Positions 44,783 through 57,106 of a DNA stretch of 64,000 nt are shown here, in pieces. This DNA is from Myxocyprinus asiaticus (Eukaryota > Chordata > Actinopteri > Cypriniformes > Catostomidae). The DNA lies in NCBI RefSeq assembly GCF_019703515.2, contig NC_059373.1:14402281-14466280 (forward strand), read 5' to 3'. The position numbers and the translations under genes were made by a program. Numbering within the stretch: position 1 is the first letter of the stretch; the number at the start of each line of letters is the position of its first letter. Under the pieces are notes generated by a model, which was not told the origin of the DNA, did no database searches, and saw only the letters and a program-made list of their open reading frames with translations.

Positions 44783-45322
44783 TTCAATCCAGTACTAAAT
44801 TTGTCAAGATATTTGTCAGGAAAACTACCACTGAGAATAACCGACAACTAGTAGAAAATGACAGAGAGACACAGGAAAACACAACGATCCGACAAGCAAA
44901 CACAATGTAACAGAGTTTAAGAAAGGGAGGGCTGAATAGCCCTGGTCTCTTCCATTTCATGATTCATTGCAAATGAGATGTCACCCTGGCAGTCATAACA
45001 GGCTCTCGCCACTCCCTGCAGCATAATTGAATTTTGTACTTGTATAAACTACACGCGCAGATCCACACTGGGCCCAGCCTCTGTTTTGATTGTTATTAAT
45101 GCTGGTGTTTATGGAGGGAAGCCTCCAATGACCAATAAGAGCATCTGTGGGGCCCCCAAGGGCCCTATCATATATCGTCACACACAAACATGAGCACATC
45201 ACCACTGGTGCAATCATTCAGAAATGAAATGCATTTAAATATGGTGTGGGGTTTTTAATTCCAAATAAGTGCTTACATCAAGCTGAAGGAACATCTCATA
45301 GTCCTTCACTGGTATAAAGCAT

Positions 45323-45326
<4 letters not shown>
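44783..45326. other. non-coding; no gene seen
   Basis: 44985-45240 is non-repetitive and may be a conserved non-coding element (ATTGTTATTAATGC-type motifs), at low confidence. Confidence 0.4.

Positions 45327-45375
<49 letters not shown>
45327..45375. repeat. (CA)n microsatellite
   Basis: About 24 CA units. Confidence 0.97.
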
Positions 45376-45377
<2 letters not shown>

Positions 45378-46445
45378 TCTTTCAGACAGATGTGTTCCCA
45401 GTAGCGGTCTGGTCTGTTTCCCCCAGGGCAGTGCAGCATGGCCCGATTCCCCTCAGGGTTTATCCCCTGTACACTGAGACCCACTGGTGCTCAGAGCTCC
45501 ACAGCATTAAAAAAAAAGCTCCCTGGCAAGCAACACTGATTAAGGGCCAGGTTTTTAATATTAAGTGCATTTGTATGCACACCAATATGCTAACTAACAA
45601 AAATCTGATTAATCAAAAAATCTGACAGTTCAAGAAAACCTTGTTTATACGAGATTTGAAATCCCCAAGTTACTCCTTGCTTTTGACGTAAAAAGAAGCA
45701 AAAGCAAAAGAGTAATTTAGCAGAATGTCCTGGCTGCTATTGTACATACAGGAACAATCAAAATGAGTGGGGACGGAGACTGTCGAGCATAAAAAAGCAC
45801 CATAAAAGTATCATATAAGTGATCCATAAGACTTCTGTGCTATATGTCAAGGCTTTTGAAGCCATACGATAGTTTTGAGTAAGGAACAGACTAAAACTTT
45901 AATCACTATTACCTAAAAGATCTCATGTTCAAATGTGCCATGTCAAGACGTGTCACGCAATGATTGACACAAATGACAGTTTGTGAGCTCTGGGCCGTCT
46001 CTTTTATCAGTCAGCCATGAGAGATGCCCAAATCCTGGTAAGGTTTTAACCCCTTTTGGTTTTGTAGGCAGAGCACGAGCGATCCATTCAGACACCTGAT
46101 AAGAGATCAGCTCTTGGCTATGAGTGCAATACAGAAGACACAGTCAAACGAAAAGGAATTCCAAATCTAAGGTCAAGTGTAAAATTGAAGCGAGATCATG
46201 TATGGTCAGGGGAAAGCATAGATCTCCAGTCAGCCATCAGTTGTGTGTAATTAAACTTTAAGAGCCGAGCTGAGGCTGAGAATGGAACAAAGGTGTTCTG
46301 CCTGGTTACTTTAACAGCAGACCAAGGGCTGATTGCAGCCCCTCATAAAGCCAGAGAGATTTAGCCTCACCAGGGAGCCATGAAGATCATTAGTCCCCAG
46401 AGAATGCAGTCATCCATCTGTATAACCTCAAACTGGACATGATTA
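45376..46445. other. non-coding; no gene seen
   Basis: 45785-45910 resembles the MITE interior ('caaggcttttgaagccatac'). The remainder is unique-looking. Confidence 0.45.
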
Positions 46446-46455
46446 AGAGAGAGAG

Positions 46456-46496
<41 letters not shown>
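46446..46496. repeat. (GA)n(GT)n compound microsatellite
   Basis: About 7 GA units then about 18 GT units. Confidence 0.97.
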
Positions 46497-46501
<5 letters not shown>

Positions 46502-47376
46502 AAGACATAATCTTTACCATCTTGTAATGGTGCACGGGGATGAATGAAGGTGTGCGTTTCTGAAGACCTGTATTTTCCAGTGCGCTGTGTGAAAGTCAAA
46601 CATGCATAAATTAAATGTGTGCATATGTGTGTGGCTGTGGTAAAACTATAAAATTCCTCATCTGGTTTGCATAAAGGGGAGATTATCATGAAATACCAGA
46701 TTTGCTTTTAAATTAAGAGTCTGATGTACTATGTTGACATTATCTACATAACATTCACAATGCAAAACTTCCTCCCTGACCTAAGGAACAAAAAAGAGAA
46801 ATAGTCCATGTTATGACATCACAAACATCAGCAAAAGGTCAGAAAGAAGCTGAAAAATTTAAAAGTAATTCATCCTTCTAATATGTAAAAATATACATTT
46901 ATATAACCATGTACTTTTAAAGTTTACTTTTATATAAATCATACGTTTGATTTTTATTATTATAAAAGACTAACAGGGCCATAACCACCTTCAAAATAGT
47001 CGATATGGACCAATTTTAAGCTAATACATTCGGTCCCCTCCAACCTTGAATATTTGATTACACAATAGTTGACATCAATGAAAATATGCTATAAAAATGC
47101 TACAAATATATAAAATATAGCCCCTTTAAAGTAATAACTTCAGGGTTGACATGAATTAGAAGTGAAGAATGTACTTTTCAAAACAATAAGCTGACTGTAG
47201 GGATAGCTCCTCATCAAAGTGTGAAATGAAGACAGAAAGCGAGAAAGTAAGACGAATGGATAGAGCGCGCGAAAACAGGGAGACAGAGCAACTGTTAAAC
47301 CCTTTTTTTCTGCCATTATGTCTGGGTTATGTGTGAGTGGGCACATGCAAGTGTGAGCACATATGGGCTAAAATAT

Positions 47377-47379
<3 letters not shown>
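46497..47379. other. non-coding; no gene seen
   Basis: No supported features. Confidence 0.5.

Positions 47380-47408
<29 letters not shown>
47380..47408. repeat. (GA)n microsatellite
   Basis: About 14 GA units. Confidence 0.95.
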
Positions 47409-47414
<6 letters not shown>

Positions 47415-48250
47415 CCAAAAATACTTGAGGGACGCAGGTGCTGTTGGAAATGTCATCGGAGGGGGAGGGTTGACACGCAGCAAACGACTACAAAACATAA
47501 AAGGCATGCGAGTGACAGCAGAGCTGCCAGGCTGCAGTCCCTCAGCACAGAGAACAAGACAAACCCATCCTGACACCGTGGGATGATAAGACTACAACGG
47601 TGAGTCTCACAGCACAGGTGGGAGATCTGTAAACACTCTTAATGCTGGTGTTTGCTACCTGAGGCAGGAGTGAAGACACAGGACCTGAATCAGTGAATGA
47701 ATCACACTATTATCTTGAGGCACAGCACAGGAGGGCAGCACAGAGACTCGTGGACACCCAGTCAAGACCAGAAACTCCAAGAGGCAAACAAAACCAGACC
47801 CTCTAAGACCTAGACCAAAACTTGACTCACTCGATGCCCAGATCCATACCAAGACCAAGTCCTGTTGGTTCAAGATCAAAGCTGTCTTTTTTAAATTCAC
47901 TGAGAGAAAGTATTGAATGGATTTCAGTAATTTTGAAAACATTCAGTAATCAAATCACTCACGTTACCTATATTGTTTAGATTTTTTCCAATAACAATAA
48001 CAAAGAGAAGAATAATTTTACATTGTCAATAAAGAAAATTAAACTGAATTAAAATGGTAAACTTATAACAAAAATATACAATGGGGTCCAAAAGTCTGAG
48101 AAAATTATATTATTTAGCATTTTTCTAAATTAATATAGTTTTTATTTATTACAAATTATATTGTCAGCATGTTTGTTGTTGTTGTTTCAATTATTACCAG
48201 TATAACAATAAGTGAAAAAGGGGAATTTTTAACATAAAGTTCCAATTATA
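47409..48250. other. non-coding; Tc1-like end fragment
   Basis: 'acaatggggtccaaaagtct' at 48079-48098 resembles a Tc1-like TIR ('...gtccaaaagtctgaga'); no partner end was found. The rest has no recognised features. Confidence 0.4.
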
Positions 48251-48404
48251 CAGGGCTCCAGACAGCGACTAAAATGGTCACAAATGCGACCAAAAATTTA
48301 TTGCGACAACTTAAAATCTAGTCGCCACTGGTGACAGTCGGGATGTATGCATTCATATGCGGTTTCGACAGATATCATCTTGTGAGTTATTGAATACATC
48401 TTTA

Positions 48405-49692
48405 GAGCGCGCACCAGTGTGTCTGGCGATGCAAATATTATAAAATGCCTTTCAGACGGATGCAACAGTCTTGAAATAGCTAAACTATTGAGGCGTGATC
48501 ACCAGACAATCAAACGTTTTGTTGTGAATAGTCAACTGGGGCGCGAAGAAAAGGTGCAAATTAACTGCAAAAGACTTGAGAAGAATTAAACATGAAGCTA
48601 CCAGGAACCGATTATCCTCCCATGCTACCATATTCCAGAACTGCAACCCACCTGGAGTGTCCAGAAGTACAAGGTGTCAAGTGCTCCGAGACATGGCCAA
48701 GGTCAAGAAGGCTGAAACACGACCACCACTGAATATATTCACAAGCTGAAGCGTCAAGATTGGGCAAAGGAATACATGAAGACAGATTTTTCAAAGATTT
48801 TATGGACAGATGAAATGAGAGTGAATCTTGATGGACCAGATGGATGGGCCCGTGACTGGATCACTAATGGACACAGGGCACCACTTCGAGTCAGGTGCCA
48901 GCCAGGTGGAGGAGGTGTACTGGTATGTGCTGCTATCATTAAGGATGAGGTAGTTGGACCTTTTCGAGTTGAAGATGGACTGAAACTCAACTATCAAAAC
49001 CTACTGCCAGTTTCTGGAAAGTACTTTCTTCAAGCGGTGGTACAGGAAGAAGTCCTCAGCATTCAAGAAGGCCATGATCTTTATGCAGGACAGTGCTCCA
49101 TCACATGCATCCAAGTACTCCACTGCTTGGCTAGCCAGCAAGGGCCTGAAAGATGCCCAAATAATGACTTGGCCCCCTTCCTCACCTGACTTAAATTCTA
49201 CTGAGAACTTGTGGGCCCTTCTCAAATGTGAGATTTACAGTGAGGGAAGACAATACACCTCTTTAAACAGCATTTGGGAGGCTTTCTGCTTCAGCGAAAG
49301 TTGATCGTGAACAAATCAAGAAACTGACAGACTCCATGGATGGAAGGCTCATGGCAGTTATTGAAAAGAAGTGTGGCTATTTTGGTCACTGAATATTTTT
49401 GAAAGGTCAAAACGTTATTTAATTGTCATTTTATGTTACTTATTTGTTGCACCTACTCTAAAAATTGAGAATAAACAATTGAGTTGGGAGAAATAATTTT
49501 TGTAATTTAGTTGCCTAATAATTGTGCACACTTATATATTCCCCTGAGAAAGACAAAACTTTTTTTTTTTTTTTGTTAAACATTCAGGTTTGAGGTTCAA
49601 TAACATTTTGGATTGACTGAGAGCACTGTGTTTGTTCAACAATAAAATGAATCCTGAGGAATACAATTTGCCTAATAATTGGGCATGCAGTG
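48405..49692 (+). mobile_element. Tc1-like DD37E transposon, left end lost
   Basis: The right terminus at about 49590-49692 ends 'gcctaataattgggcatgca' plus 'gtg', preceded by 'aataaaatgaatcctgagga'. The left terminus is not found, so the element is truncated or partly deleted at its 5' side. It carries a decayed transposase (48418-49392) and lies inside the hAT-type shell. Confidence 0.8.
48418..49392 (+). pseudogene. Tc1-like transposase (DD37E) pseudogene
   Basis: DNA-binding codons at about 48440-48520 read like DGCNSLEIAKLLRRDHQTIK. The catalytic domain gives WTDEMR (first Asp at 48809-48811), HRAPLRVRCQPGGGGVLVCA, IKDEVVGPFRVEDGLKLN, then after a frameshift MIFMQDSAPSHASKYSTAWL (second Asp at 49089-49091) and PDLNSTENLWALLK (Glu at 49203-49205). 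Exactly 37 residues separate the second D from E, giving DD37E. The C-terminus KLTDSMDGRLMAVIEKK ends at TGA 49390. All three acidic residues survive, but at least three frameshifts disable it. Confidence 0.9.
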
Positions 49693-50162
49693 TTTATATG
49701 AGATCAAACTTTTGACACTTAGGACAATTGAGGGACTTGTACACAACTATTAAACAAGGTGCAAACATTCACTGATGCTCAAGAAGACAACACACTACTA
49801 TATGCATACTATATGTAATAATCTGTAATGTAGATTATGAAGAGCAGTACTAAATAAAAAATAAAAAAATCTTCTCATATTTGTATAAATTATGAAAGGG
49901 GTGTGAACATTTACGAGACAAAAGGGAATGCAAACTTATCTTCTCAACTATATATACAGTTTATTAAACCTCTGATTAATGGGTTATCAGCTGATTTCCT
50001 TTTCTTCGGCTTTCTATCTAGTTTCTGAACAGCAATCTAAATCAAGCAATTCTGTGATTTGGCAACTAAAAACAGCCATTTGGCTCCTTAATGTTTCAGT
50101 TTAGGAGCCAATGGCTACTAAGTCTTTTTTTTTGTTCGTTTTGTTTTTTGTCTGGAGCTCTG

Positions 50163-52329
50163 TTATAGAATGCATATGACATTTCTAATTAGTTTGTGAT
50201 AAACCTGATGATCCATGCTATCTTTCATGATTCATGACAAATGTCCTTATTTGATAAGTGACCTAGATATAGTGCAGAATCTTAAATATTTCATATTCAA
50301 ATTCCTATAAGTTTGTTTGTTTATTGATATAAATGAAATTAAACCCTAGATTTGCAATGTGGACTTTCCCCACTGTATTATATGTAAGCTGAGGCCCAGA
50401 TGCAGACCAAGGCCCTGTTTATTCAAGACTGAGACCATACGATTGAGCCTATAACTATGGACTTAGATAAATGCCAGGTAACTTCAGGTAACCAGAGATC
50501 AGTCATGGAGCAGATCGGGACAATCGCTCAGTTGTAAGCACAAGGATTATCCAACAAACACACATGGGCTCAAATGCAGGCTCATATTGTTACACACCAG
50601 GTTTACAGGTCAAAAGCCATACTGGCTTTGATAAATAACAGATTAATGGGCCTGATCCTGCAAACAGCTGAGAACGTTTTAGCCCCTCTTTCATAATTAT
50701 ACTCAGGATGGACTGCAGCACTCAGGTGATGGTGATGATCTGTGAGTCATAAAGAGCTGTTCTGGGGTCAGCCCAGGAGTACAGTGAGTCAGCTTGTCTC
50801 ATCTGCTGAATTAAGTTGTGCGCATACACTATATGCTATGTACTCAGCCATGTAGTGCATCAGCATTTCATATTAGTTTTTTGTTTTTTCAGTTAAAGTG
50901 CATCATCCGGGTACTCGTAGCACATTTTTTAGGCATTTTTTGGTGTGAATTTAGTACTTGCTTTACTGAAGGAGCGGTCACAATACAATTTGCACTCTAT
51001 TAACTCCCATTCAAACGTCCAAATGCAGGAGACTGGAAACGCAAGCTTTCAAGTTTGGTGAACTCTGAACTGCGAAGCAGGATGATGAGAAGACGTGTGT
51101 GACCAATCGAAATTTCACACACTGACCTCTTGGATCAAATTTAAGTATACATATTTTAAAACTGCATGTTGTTGTTGCTGGAAAGCGAGTAGACTGTATG
51201 TCCTAACATTTTGAATACATTTTGAATATAATATTATTTATTGTTTATTAAAACCAAAAACCCTCACACGTGGCATCATTGGATCAGTTCAGGGAGCAAG
51301 AATACTCCTCTCTGCTTGGTGGCAGTTTGAGAATCCTTAACTGAACTCCTCTATAACATTTATAATGATAGATATGTGCATGCAAGAGTTTGTGTGGCTC
51401 TCATGGGACACTACTTCTTGGAAACAGTCAAAAACAGCTGACATCTCAGTTTCAAGAGGAGCAGGAAAGACATCAAACACTGACAGAATCAGAGAACACA
51501 CGGTCACCTCACATAAACTCACTGCTTTAAAAAGAGTGAACAAATGTTGCTATTGGTACCAATCCTGATGGCATTCTGTGGTAGTGCCACTCACACACTC
51601 ATGCACGCACACAGGACAGGACAATGCAAGACAAAGTACAGTGATGCAAATCTACATCTAATAAAAAAGGGCCCATTGTCAGAGTTTATGAAAACTGCTT
51701 CGTAAACATCCTCAATAATGCCTTAATGAAAATGTAAAAATGTTGAAAGTTTTAAGGTTAGATTTAGGGTTAGAGGTAGGGTAAGAGGATAAAACATACC
51801 AATAGCTCAGTATAAAAATAACAGAATTCAATGGAAAGAGAAAGAAAGAGGAGCAGATAGGCAGTGGAGGTTGAAGGTGACCTTTTGGCACAGATCCAGT
51901 ACTGTTAGACCCAAGACACCTGCAGAACACACACACATACACACACACACACCCCAAGTGTGTGCCAGGAGACAAATGACTCCATCGGTGTACACTGTGT
52001 ATGATTGTGTGTATTGTGCTTATTGTCTGCAGTTGTCCACATTCAGTCGTTTCTCTGGCGAGAGTGTGAATTTAAACTCCAGCTCTAGAGATGAAGAACA
52101 TTAGTGAGTGTCCGTGGGGGAGAATCACAGAGCCTCTACCAGATGGGCACAGGTGGCAAGATGCCAGGCAGAACAAAGACCGAGGGTGCCAAGCCACAAA
52201 TGACTGGCTGTCTTTCTCACACATCCCCCTTCGTACACACACGATAATCTCACCATCACACTGTAAAGCATCCAGTTAACCCACCTGCTCTGATAATAGC
52301 AAACAAACTGCTTTGAGAAGAGCCGCAAG
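50163..52329. other. non-coding; no gene seen
   Basis: A short telomere-like string 'gatttagggttagaggtagg' lies at 51765-51784 and a (CA) run at about 51929-51951. No coding is supported. Confidence 0.5.
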
Positions 52330-52735
52330 AACTAAGAAAAAAAAGAAAAAAAAAAAGAAAAACAATATAAGAAAAAAACAAAGAAAAAAAGAAAAAATGA
52401 GAATGAATGAACAAACAAAAGACTGAACAAATTAACTAACAAATTAACTAAACAAAGACATGCATGAAAAACAGAAAGAACAAACATGTAAATTAAATAA
52501 AAGCAGAACAAAAAACAGACAACATGAAAAAAAACGAAAGACAGAACAAAAAAAACAAGAGAAAACATGAAAGAAACAAATGAAAGACAGCACGAATGAA
52601 CAATGAACAAATGAAAAAACAAACAAGACAGAACGAATCAACAAACAAAACAACATGAAAGAAACAAACGAATAAACAAACAACCAAAACAAATTAAATA
52701 ACAATAGAGGGAAAAATGAACAAACAAAAGAATGG
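52330..52735 (+). repeat. A-rich low-complexity tract (AAAC/GAAAC/GAACA)
   Basis: About 400 bases nearly free of T on the + strand, made of AAACA, GAAAGA, GAACAAA and AATTAACT-type units. The long Phe/Leu/Val/Cys frames on the - strand (up to 96 codons) arise because the tract lacks stop codons. Confidence 0.88.
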
Positions 52736-52788
52736 AAGAACCTTGTGATTGAGGAAAAGACTGGTGTTTCACTGAAGCTTTAAGTGTT

Positions 52789-52792
<4 letters not shown>

Positions 52793-52835
<43 letters not shown>
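52793..52835. repeat. (TG)n microsatellite
   Basis: About 21 TG units. Confidence 0.97.
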
Positions 52836-52836
<1 letters not shown>

Positions 52837-53569
52837 AGTAAATATGGCAGACGTTGGCGTGAGAGCCACTACACAACAGAAAAAGCTCAGCAGCTGCTGC
52901 AAGGCTTAAGACTTCTAATTGTACATCTGTGAGTTACACTTTTAATTAAACAACTACAAATCATACGCACACACACACACACAGACACACACAGCACAAC
53001 ACACAAACTGAGTGCTTACATGTCTTATTATATTTTCCCCTTTTCCAATCTCTCTCCCTCTCTCATCTGTTCTTATATTTTCTTCTCTACCTCTTTCTGC
53101 CATTACTTTTAAAAGCATCAAGGCAGTAATATTTTTTCCTAGAAGTCCATTTACAAATGACCATTTCGACCATCTCTCAGACCCTTAAAAATAAATGTTT
53201 TTTGCAACTGTACCTTAAGACTTCTACATGTAAATGAACTCCCTTATGATTGCCTAACTTCTTCAACTCTTGAAGTAGCTGAATAGCGAATAGCCATTTA
53301 GATATAAACATGGGGCAGTCACATGCTAATGTTCTCATGGTTATTATGTCATAACCGTAACAATTTGTGAGTGATGCTTTGATAATGTGAGTGACACAAG
53401 AGAGCATTTGAGTTCAACACATTTAAACACACACATAAAAAAAAAAAAAGAAAAAAAGAAAATTGAAATGACAAACACACACTTGCTGGTACATCACATT
53501 GCATCAGTACAGCCTCTCTTTGACACAGCAGTTACCCCACAGGCACAGCGCATGACCTGCATTGCCCCC

Positions 53570-53604
<35 letters not shown>

Positions 53605-54091
53605 AAGTACACTAAAATGCTCTCTGGTCTCCAGCATTTCATCACTTTGTCCTCAAATTAAGCTTCCACTCACACAGTCCTTCAGAGACTGGGAGAGAAC
53701 AAGACAGAGAAAAGGAGAGAGGTAACTGGTGATGAAATGGATTAGTTTAACTGAAAGCTTTGTCTTTGTGCTGAACTGTCTTTGCATGTCTCAGATTATC
53801 TCTTATCACACAAGCTGTTCATACACTAAAAATTTCACTTTTTGCCTTCTCTTTAAACTCAACATGAAACAGCCTTCATATTTCTCTATAATACAGGTGG
53901 TTTGAGGGGAGGAGTTTAAAATATTTAGGGCTTGATGACATCAGCCAAAAATAAGTTGTTTCAGAGGTGAAGCAAGGTGGATCAGGAGTCGGGCTTGTTG
54001 AAGACAAACTTTTTTATTTGGAATATTTATTTAATTGTTTTCAATAATTATTTAATGAACTGTTCATTATAAGACCAGGAACGTGTGTTGA
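52836..54091. other. non-coding; microsatellites only
   Basis: (CA) runs at about 52970-52993 and 53572-53602; nothing else recognised. Confidence 0.5.
53572..53602. repeat. (CA)n microsatellite
   Basis: About 15 CA units. Confidence 0.95.
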
Positions 54092-54325
54092 GGCCACGTC
54101 CACACTAATCTGTTGGAAAACCCTAGAAACCTTTGTTCTGAGTTTCCAAATGACATCATTTTCCAAAGTATGCAGTTATGGAGGGCGTTTTCAAAAGCCT
54201 CTGGTTTTGTTGGGGGGAGGGGGAAAATGCAGTTCTAGTGTGGATGAGAGGCGTAAACAACAAAATCGACAAAATCTCAAAATCAATGCGTTTTCCAATG
54301 AAAACGGATTAGTCTGGATGTGGCC
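54092..54325. mobile_element. small MITE ('ggccacgtccacactaat' ends)
   Basis: GGCCACGTCCACACTAATCT at 54092 and, on the - strand from 54325, GGCCACATCCAGACTAATCC. These are inverted ends with about 17 of 20 matches. The 234-bp interior holds further 'gttttc..aaaac' inverted motifs and no coding. The family and target duplication are undecided. Confidence 0.78.
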
Positions 54326-55610
54326 TAAAAAAAGTTAGTAAGGTCGATTTTGATTTTGTCACTAAGTTTCCTAAAGAACGCATCATTAGATTAATTTCAC
54401 AATCCTTCAGGGTTGCACAATCAATCAAAATAACATAATAATCTAAGTATTGTCATGTGCGGGTGTTCTACCAAATGAAATGCTCCAGGTGATAAAGTTA
54501 ATACAACTTCACTTTAAACTTTGTCACAATAAAAGCTCCAGGTGATGTAAATATGACAAAAAGATATTACTATTGTACAAAACAATTAATAACAATATAA
54601 AAACAAATAATAATAATTCAGTATTATATTGTATCATAAAAATTCAGCTGGGCTCCAAAAAGTGAGTAAACTTGTCATTTTTGCGTACACTTAAAAAAAA
54701 TACAATTTTGTAGGTAATATTCTTCTTTTTTTTCTTCTTCTTTTTTTTTTTTTTACTGTATTGTTGTATTGGTGCATTTTAATGAGGGTTAAAATATTAT
54801 TCTTCCTTGTGTTCATTTAGTGAAAAACTGTGGAAAACATGCCTTCATTACTTTTGGATTTTTATTTCATGCGTTAAACATTTTCAGTATACCTACAATG
54901 GCTGTTTGGTTGAAATGATGGTTCCACTGATTAAAAAACAAAAACACATTTAATGCCATTTCATAACAAAAACATAATAATCAAGATATATATTGAATAA
55001 TGTCAATAAGCTGAAAAGTAGAGATATCATTTTTGTAGCCATTTTACCCAGCCCTAGTTTTATGCTCTCTTCCACATTAGAATGGCTAATTTTCCTCCAT
55101 AGAAAACAAAGACTTTCAAAAATGCTCACCATTTTATTTTTATTTATTGGTTTATTTGACAGGGACAATACAGAATAACATTGCTACACAAGTTTGAGCA
55201 GCAGATGCTCTATATGCATGCTTCTAGCTAATAGCTAATTTGCAGCACTATTACCACATACTTTGGAAAATGGTAACTTTAGGAAACCGAAAAAGGAATT
55301 TTCAAACGAAAATATCAATGAATCTTCACAAGATATATGAATGACTAACTGATGGACAAAATGAGGAAACTAATGGTTTTGAAATCGCGCTGTCATGTGG
55401 TAAACTGCTCCATTTAGACTTTCTTTTCTTTGTGCGGATGCATATAAGAATTTCCATTTATCGTTCAACCAAACATAAATCAGAAACATTGCTTTGATAA
55501 CCACTAAATATTTTCCTGCATTTTCAGACAGAACACAGGCCTACAGCAGTCTGCAAATAATTAAATGTGATGCTTCAAGGCTTATGGCCTCACACAAGCG
55601 TGCGTGCGCA
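54326..55610. other. non-coding; no gene seen
   Basis: T-rich runs at 54725-54755; otherwise nothing recognised. Confidence 0.5.
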
Positions 55611-55632
55611 CGCACACACACACACACACACA
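55611..55632. repeat. (CA)n microsatellite
   Basis: About 10 CA units preceded by CG/CA alternation. Confidence 0.93.
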
Positions 55633-55732
55633 AGTCCCGTCAAGTGCAACCTCCCCAGACTCAATCAACAACTACTCATGGCCTGGGTCAATACTATCGA
55701 GCTATTTAGTTAAAACACGCTCAGTAATGCAA

Positions 55733-55777
<45 letters not shown>
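55733..55777. repeat. (CA)n microsatellite
   Basis: About 21 CA units with one interruption. Confidence 0.96.
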
Positions 55778-55779
<2 letters not shown>

Positions 55780-56488
55780 ATGCTAACACATAAATCATAC
55801 TCTATCTTTCTGGACTATTGCTCATTCTTGACTCATTAACATCACTTTTTGCCTCTATCGTTCTTTCACTCTCTTGTTCGCATAAAAGTGCTGACCCACA
55901 GCATGCGGTGAGTGCATAGATCCACAGTGTGCTTGAACAGTTTAGTGAAGCATTAGAGAGTTGATCAATAGCTCAGAGCTCCTGCGAGAGTGGTGAGTCT
56001 GCCCAGCACATCCATCTCATTAGCATTCAACTGAGACCTGCACTATTGAGTGATAGCGTTGCAACCTCTGGATTCACCCAAAATTCTTTTCTTTATCCCT
56101 CACTCCTTTACTCCCCTTTTTATCCACACTTCCTGTATTTTCCATCCATCCCTTCATCTACTGCCTTTGTCCCTTTTCTGTCATTAGATATGTAGTGTGA
56201 AGTCCTGTTCATCAATGGCCTTTGAGTCACCATCTGAGGGTTACGACAAGCCTTTCTCTGATGTAGTAACACCTTTCATGCAGACAGCTCATCATGACTT
56301 ATACATCACACAAACATGTTTTTTGTTCACTGGACACCTCAGAAGAAAGTAATTTGATTTGGAAATAATTATATTTTCTATACCGTAACCGTACCATTAA
56401 ACCTCACACAAAACTGTAAATATCAGTAGATTTAAAGCAAAACATTTGAGCATTGCTAGTGAGGACCATTACAATTATTATTATTATT
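55778..56488. other. non-coding; no gene seen
   Basis: Unique-looking sequence. 55890-56060 has mixed composition and could be a conserved non-coding element, at low confidence. Confidence 0.4.
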
Positions 56489-56605
56489 ATCAGAATCAGC
56501 TTTATTGCCAAGTATGCTTACACATACAAGGAATTTGTCTTGGTGACAGGAGCTTCCAGTGTACAACAATACAAAAACAGCAGCAAGACATAGATAATAA
56601 TTCCT
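56489..56605 (-). mobile_element. 'caataaagctgattct' repeat, copy 2
   Basis: Collinear with 36203-36330: 'cagaatcagctttattgcca', 'tatgcttacacatacaagga', 'ggagcttccagtgtacaaca'. It is preceded by an ATT-repeat run (56474-56488). AATAAA on the - strand suggests the 3' end of a retroposon. Confidence 0.65.
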
Positions 56606-57033
56606 TCTCTCAGAGGAATGAAATGGCAGAAGAGGTTGGATGTGTTGGATAAATATAAGAAAGACTAAACTGTGTATTGCACATAGTTATTGCTCAATCG
56701 GGCAATTTAACTTATTATTATTACTATATTAGTCAGGACATTTCAAAACATTTGGCCCCCACAAGAACAGCCAAGCCTATACACGCACAATGCAATTTAA
56801 TGGATGCAAAAGAAATGTACAAAAAAAACTGAAATTGAATTACTGATATGAAAAACATTTACTTTACACCTTATTTACATCAGTAAGCAATTCTATCACA
56901 CTAAACCCAAACCAACAAGCACCATTTTTTGTTATTATGGCTATACTAACAAAAAGTGTGTATTTAACCTTTTATCCCTGTGCAATGCTTTGCCCAATAG
57001 ACTTCCAGGGGAGAAGAGTCAAAAGTATTGCCT
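56606..57033. other. non-coding; no gene seen
   Basis: Nothing recognised. Confidence 0.5.
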
Positions 57034-57106
57034 GTGGTAATCAACAGCATGCCATAGATACCGTTGATTGTGCAGAACTAGTATTTAACCCAGAACATTC
57101 CTTTAA
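57034..57106 (+). repeat. dispersed 'gtggtaatcaaca' repeat, copy 3
   Basis: 'tgtggtaatcaacagcatgc', 'accgttgattgtgcagaac', 'agaacattcctttaa'. Related to 20843-20915 and 44709-44782. Confidence 0.65.

Larger units (their letters stand above)
48251..50162. mobile_element. hAT-type element with a Tc1-like element inside
   Basis: CAGGGCTCCAGACA (48251-48264) and TGTCTGGAGCTCTG (50149-50162) are inverted repeats with 13 of 14 matches. Both are flanked directly by TTATA (48246-48250 and 50163-50167). CAGGGC.. ends are hAT-type. A 5-bp flank is shorter than the usual 8 bp, so either part of the duplication has diverged or the family makes shorter duplications. No hAT transposase is present; the interior is largely a Tc1-like insertion. 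Confidence 0.75.

Noticed and set aside
52332..52704. Hydrophobic - strand frames of up to 96 codons resembling membrane proteins
   Set aside because: Antisense of an A-rich tract gives Phe/Leu/Val/Cys runs; three overlapping frames are all open.
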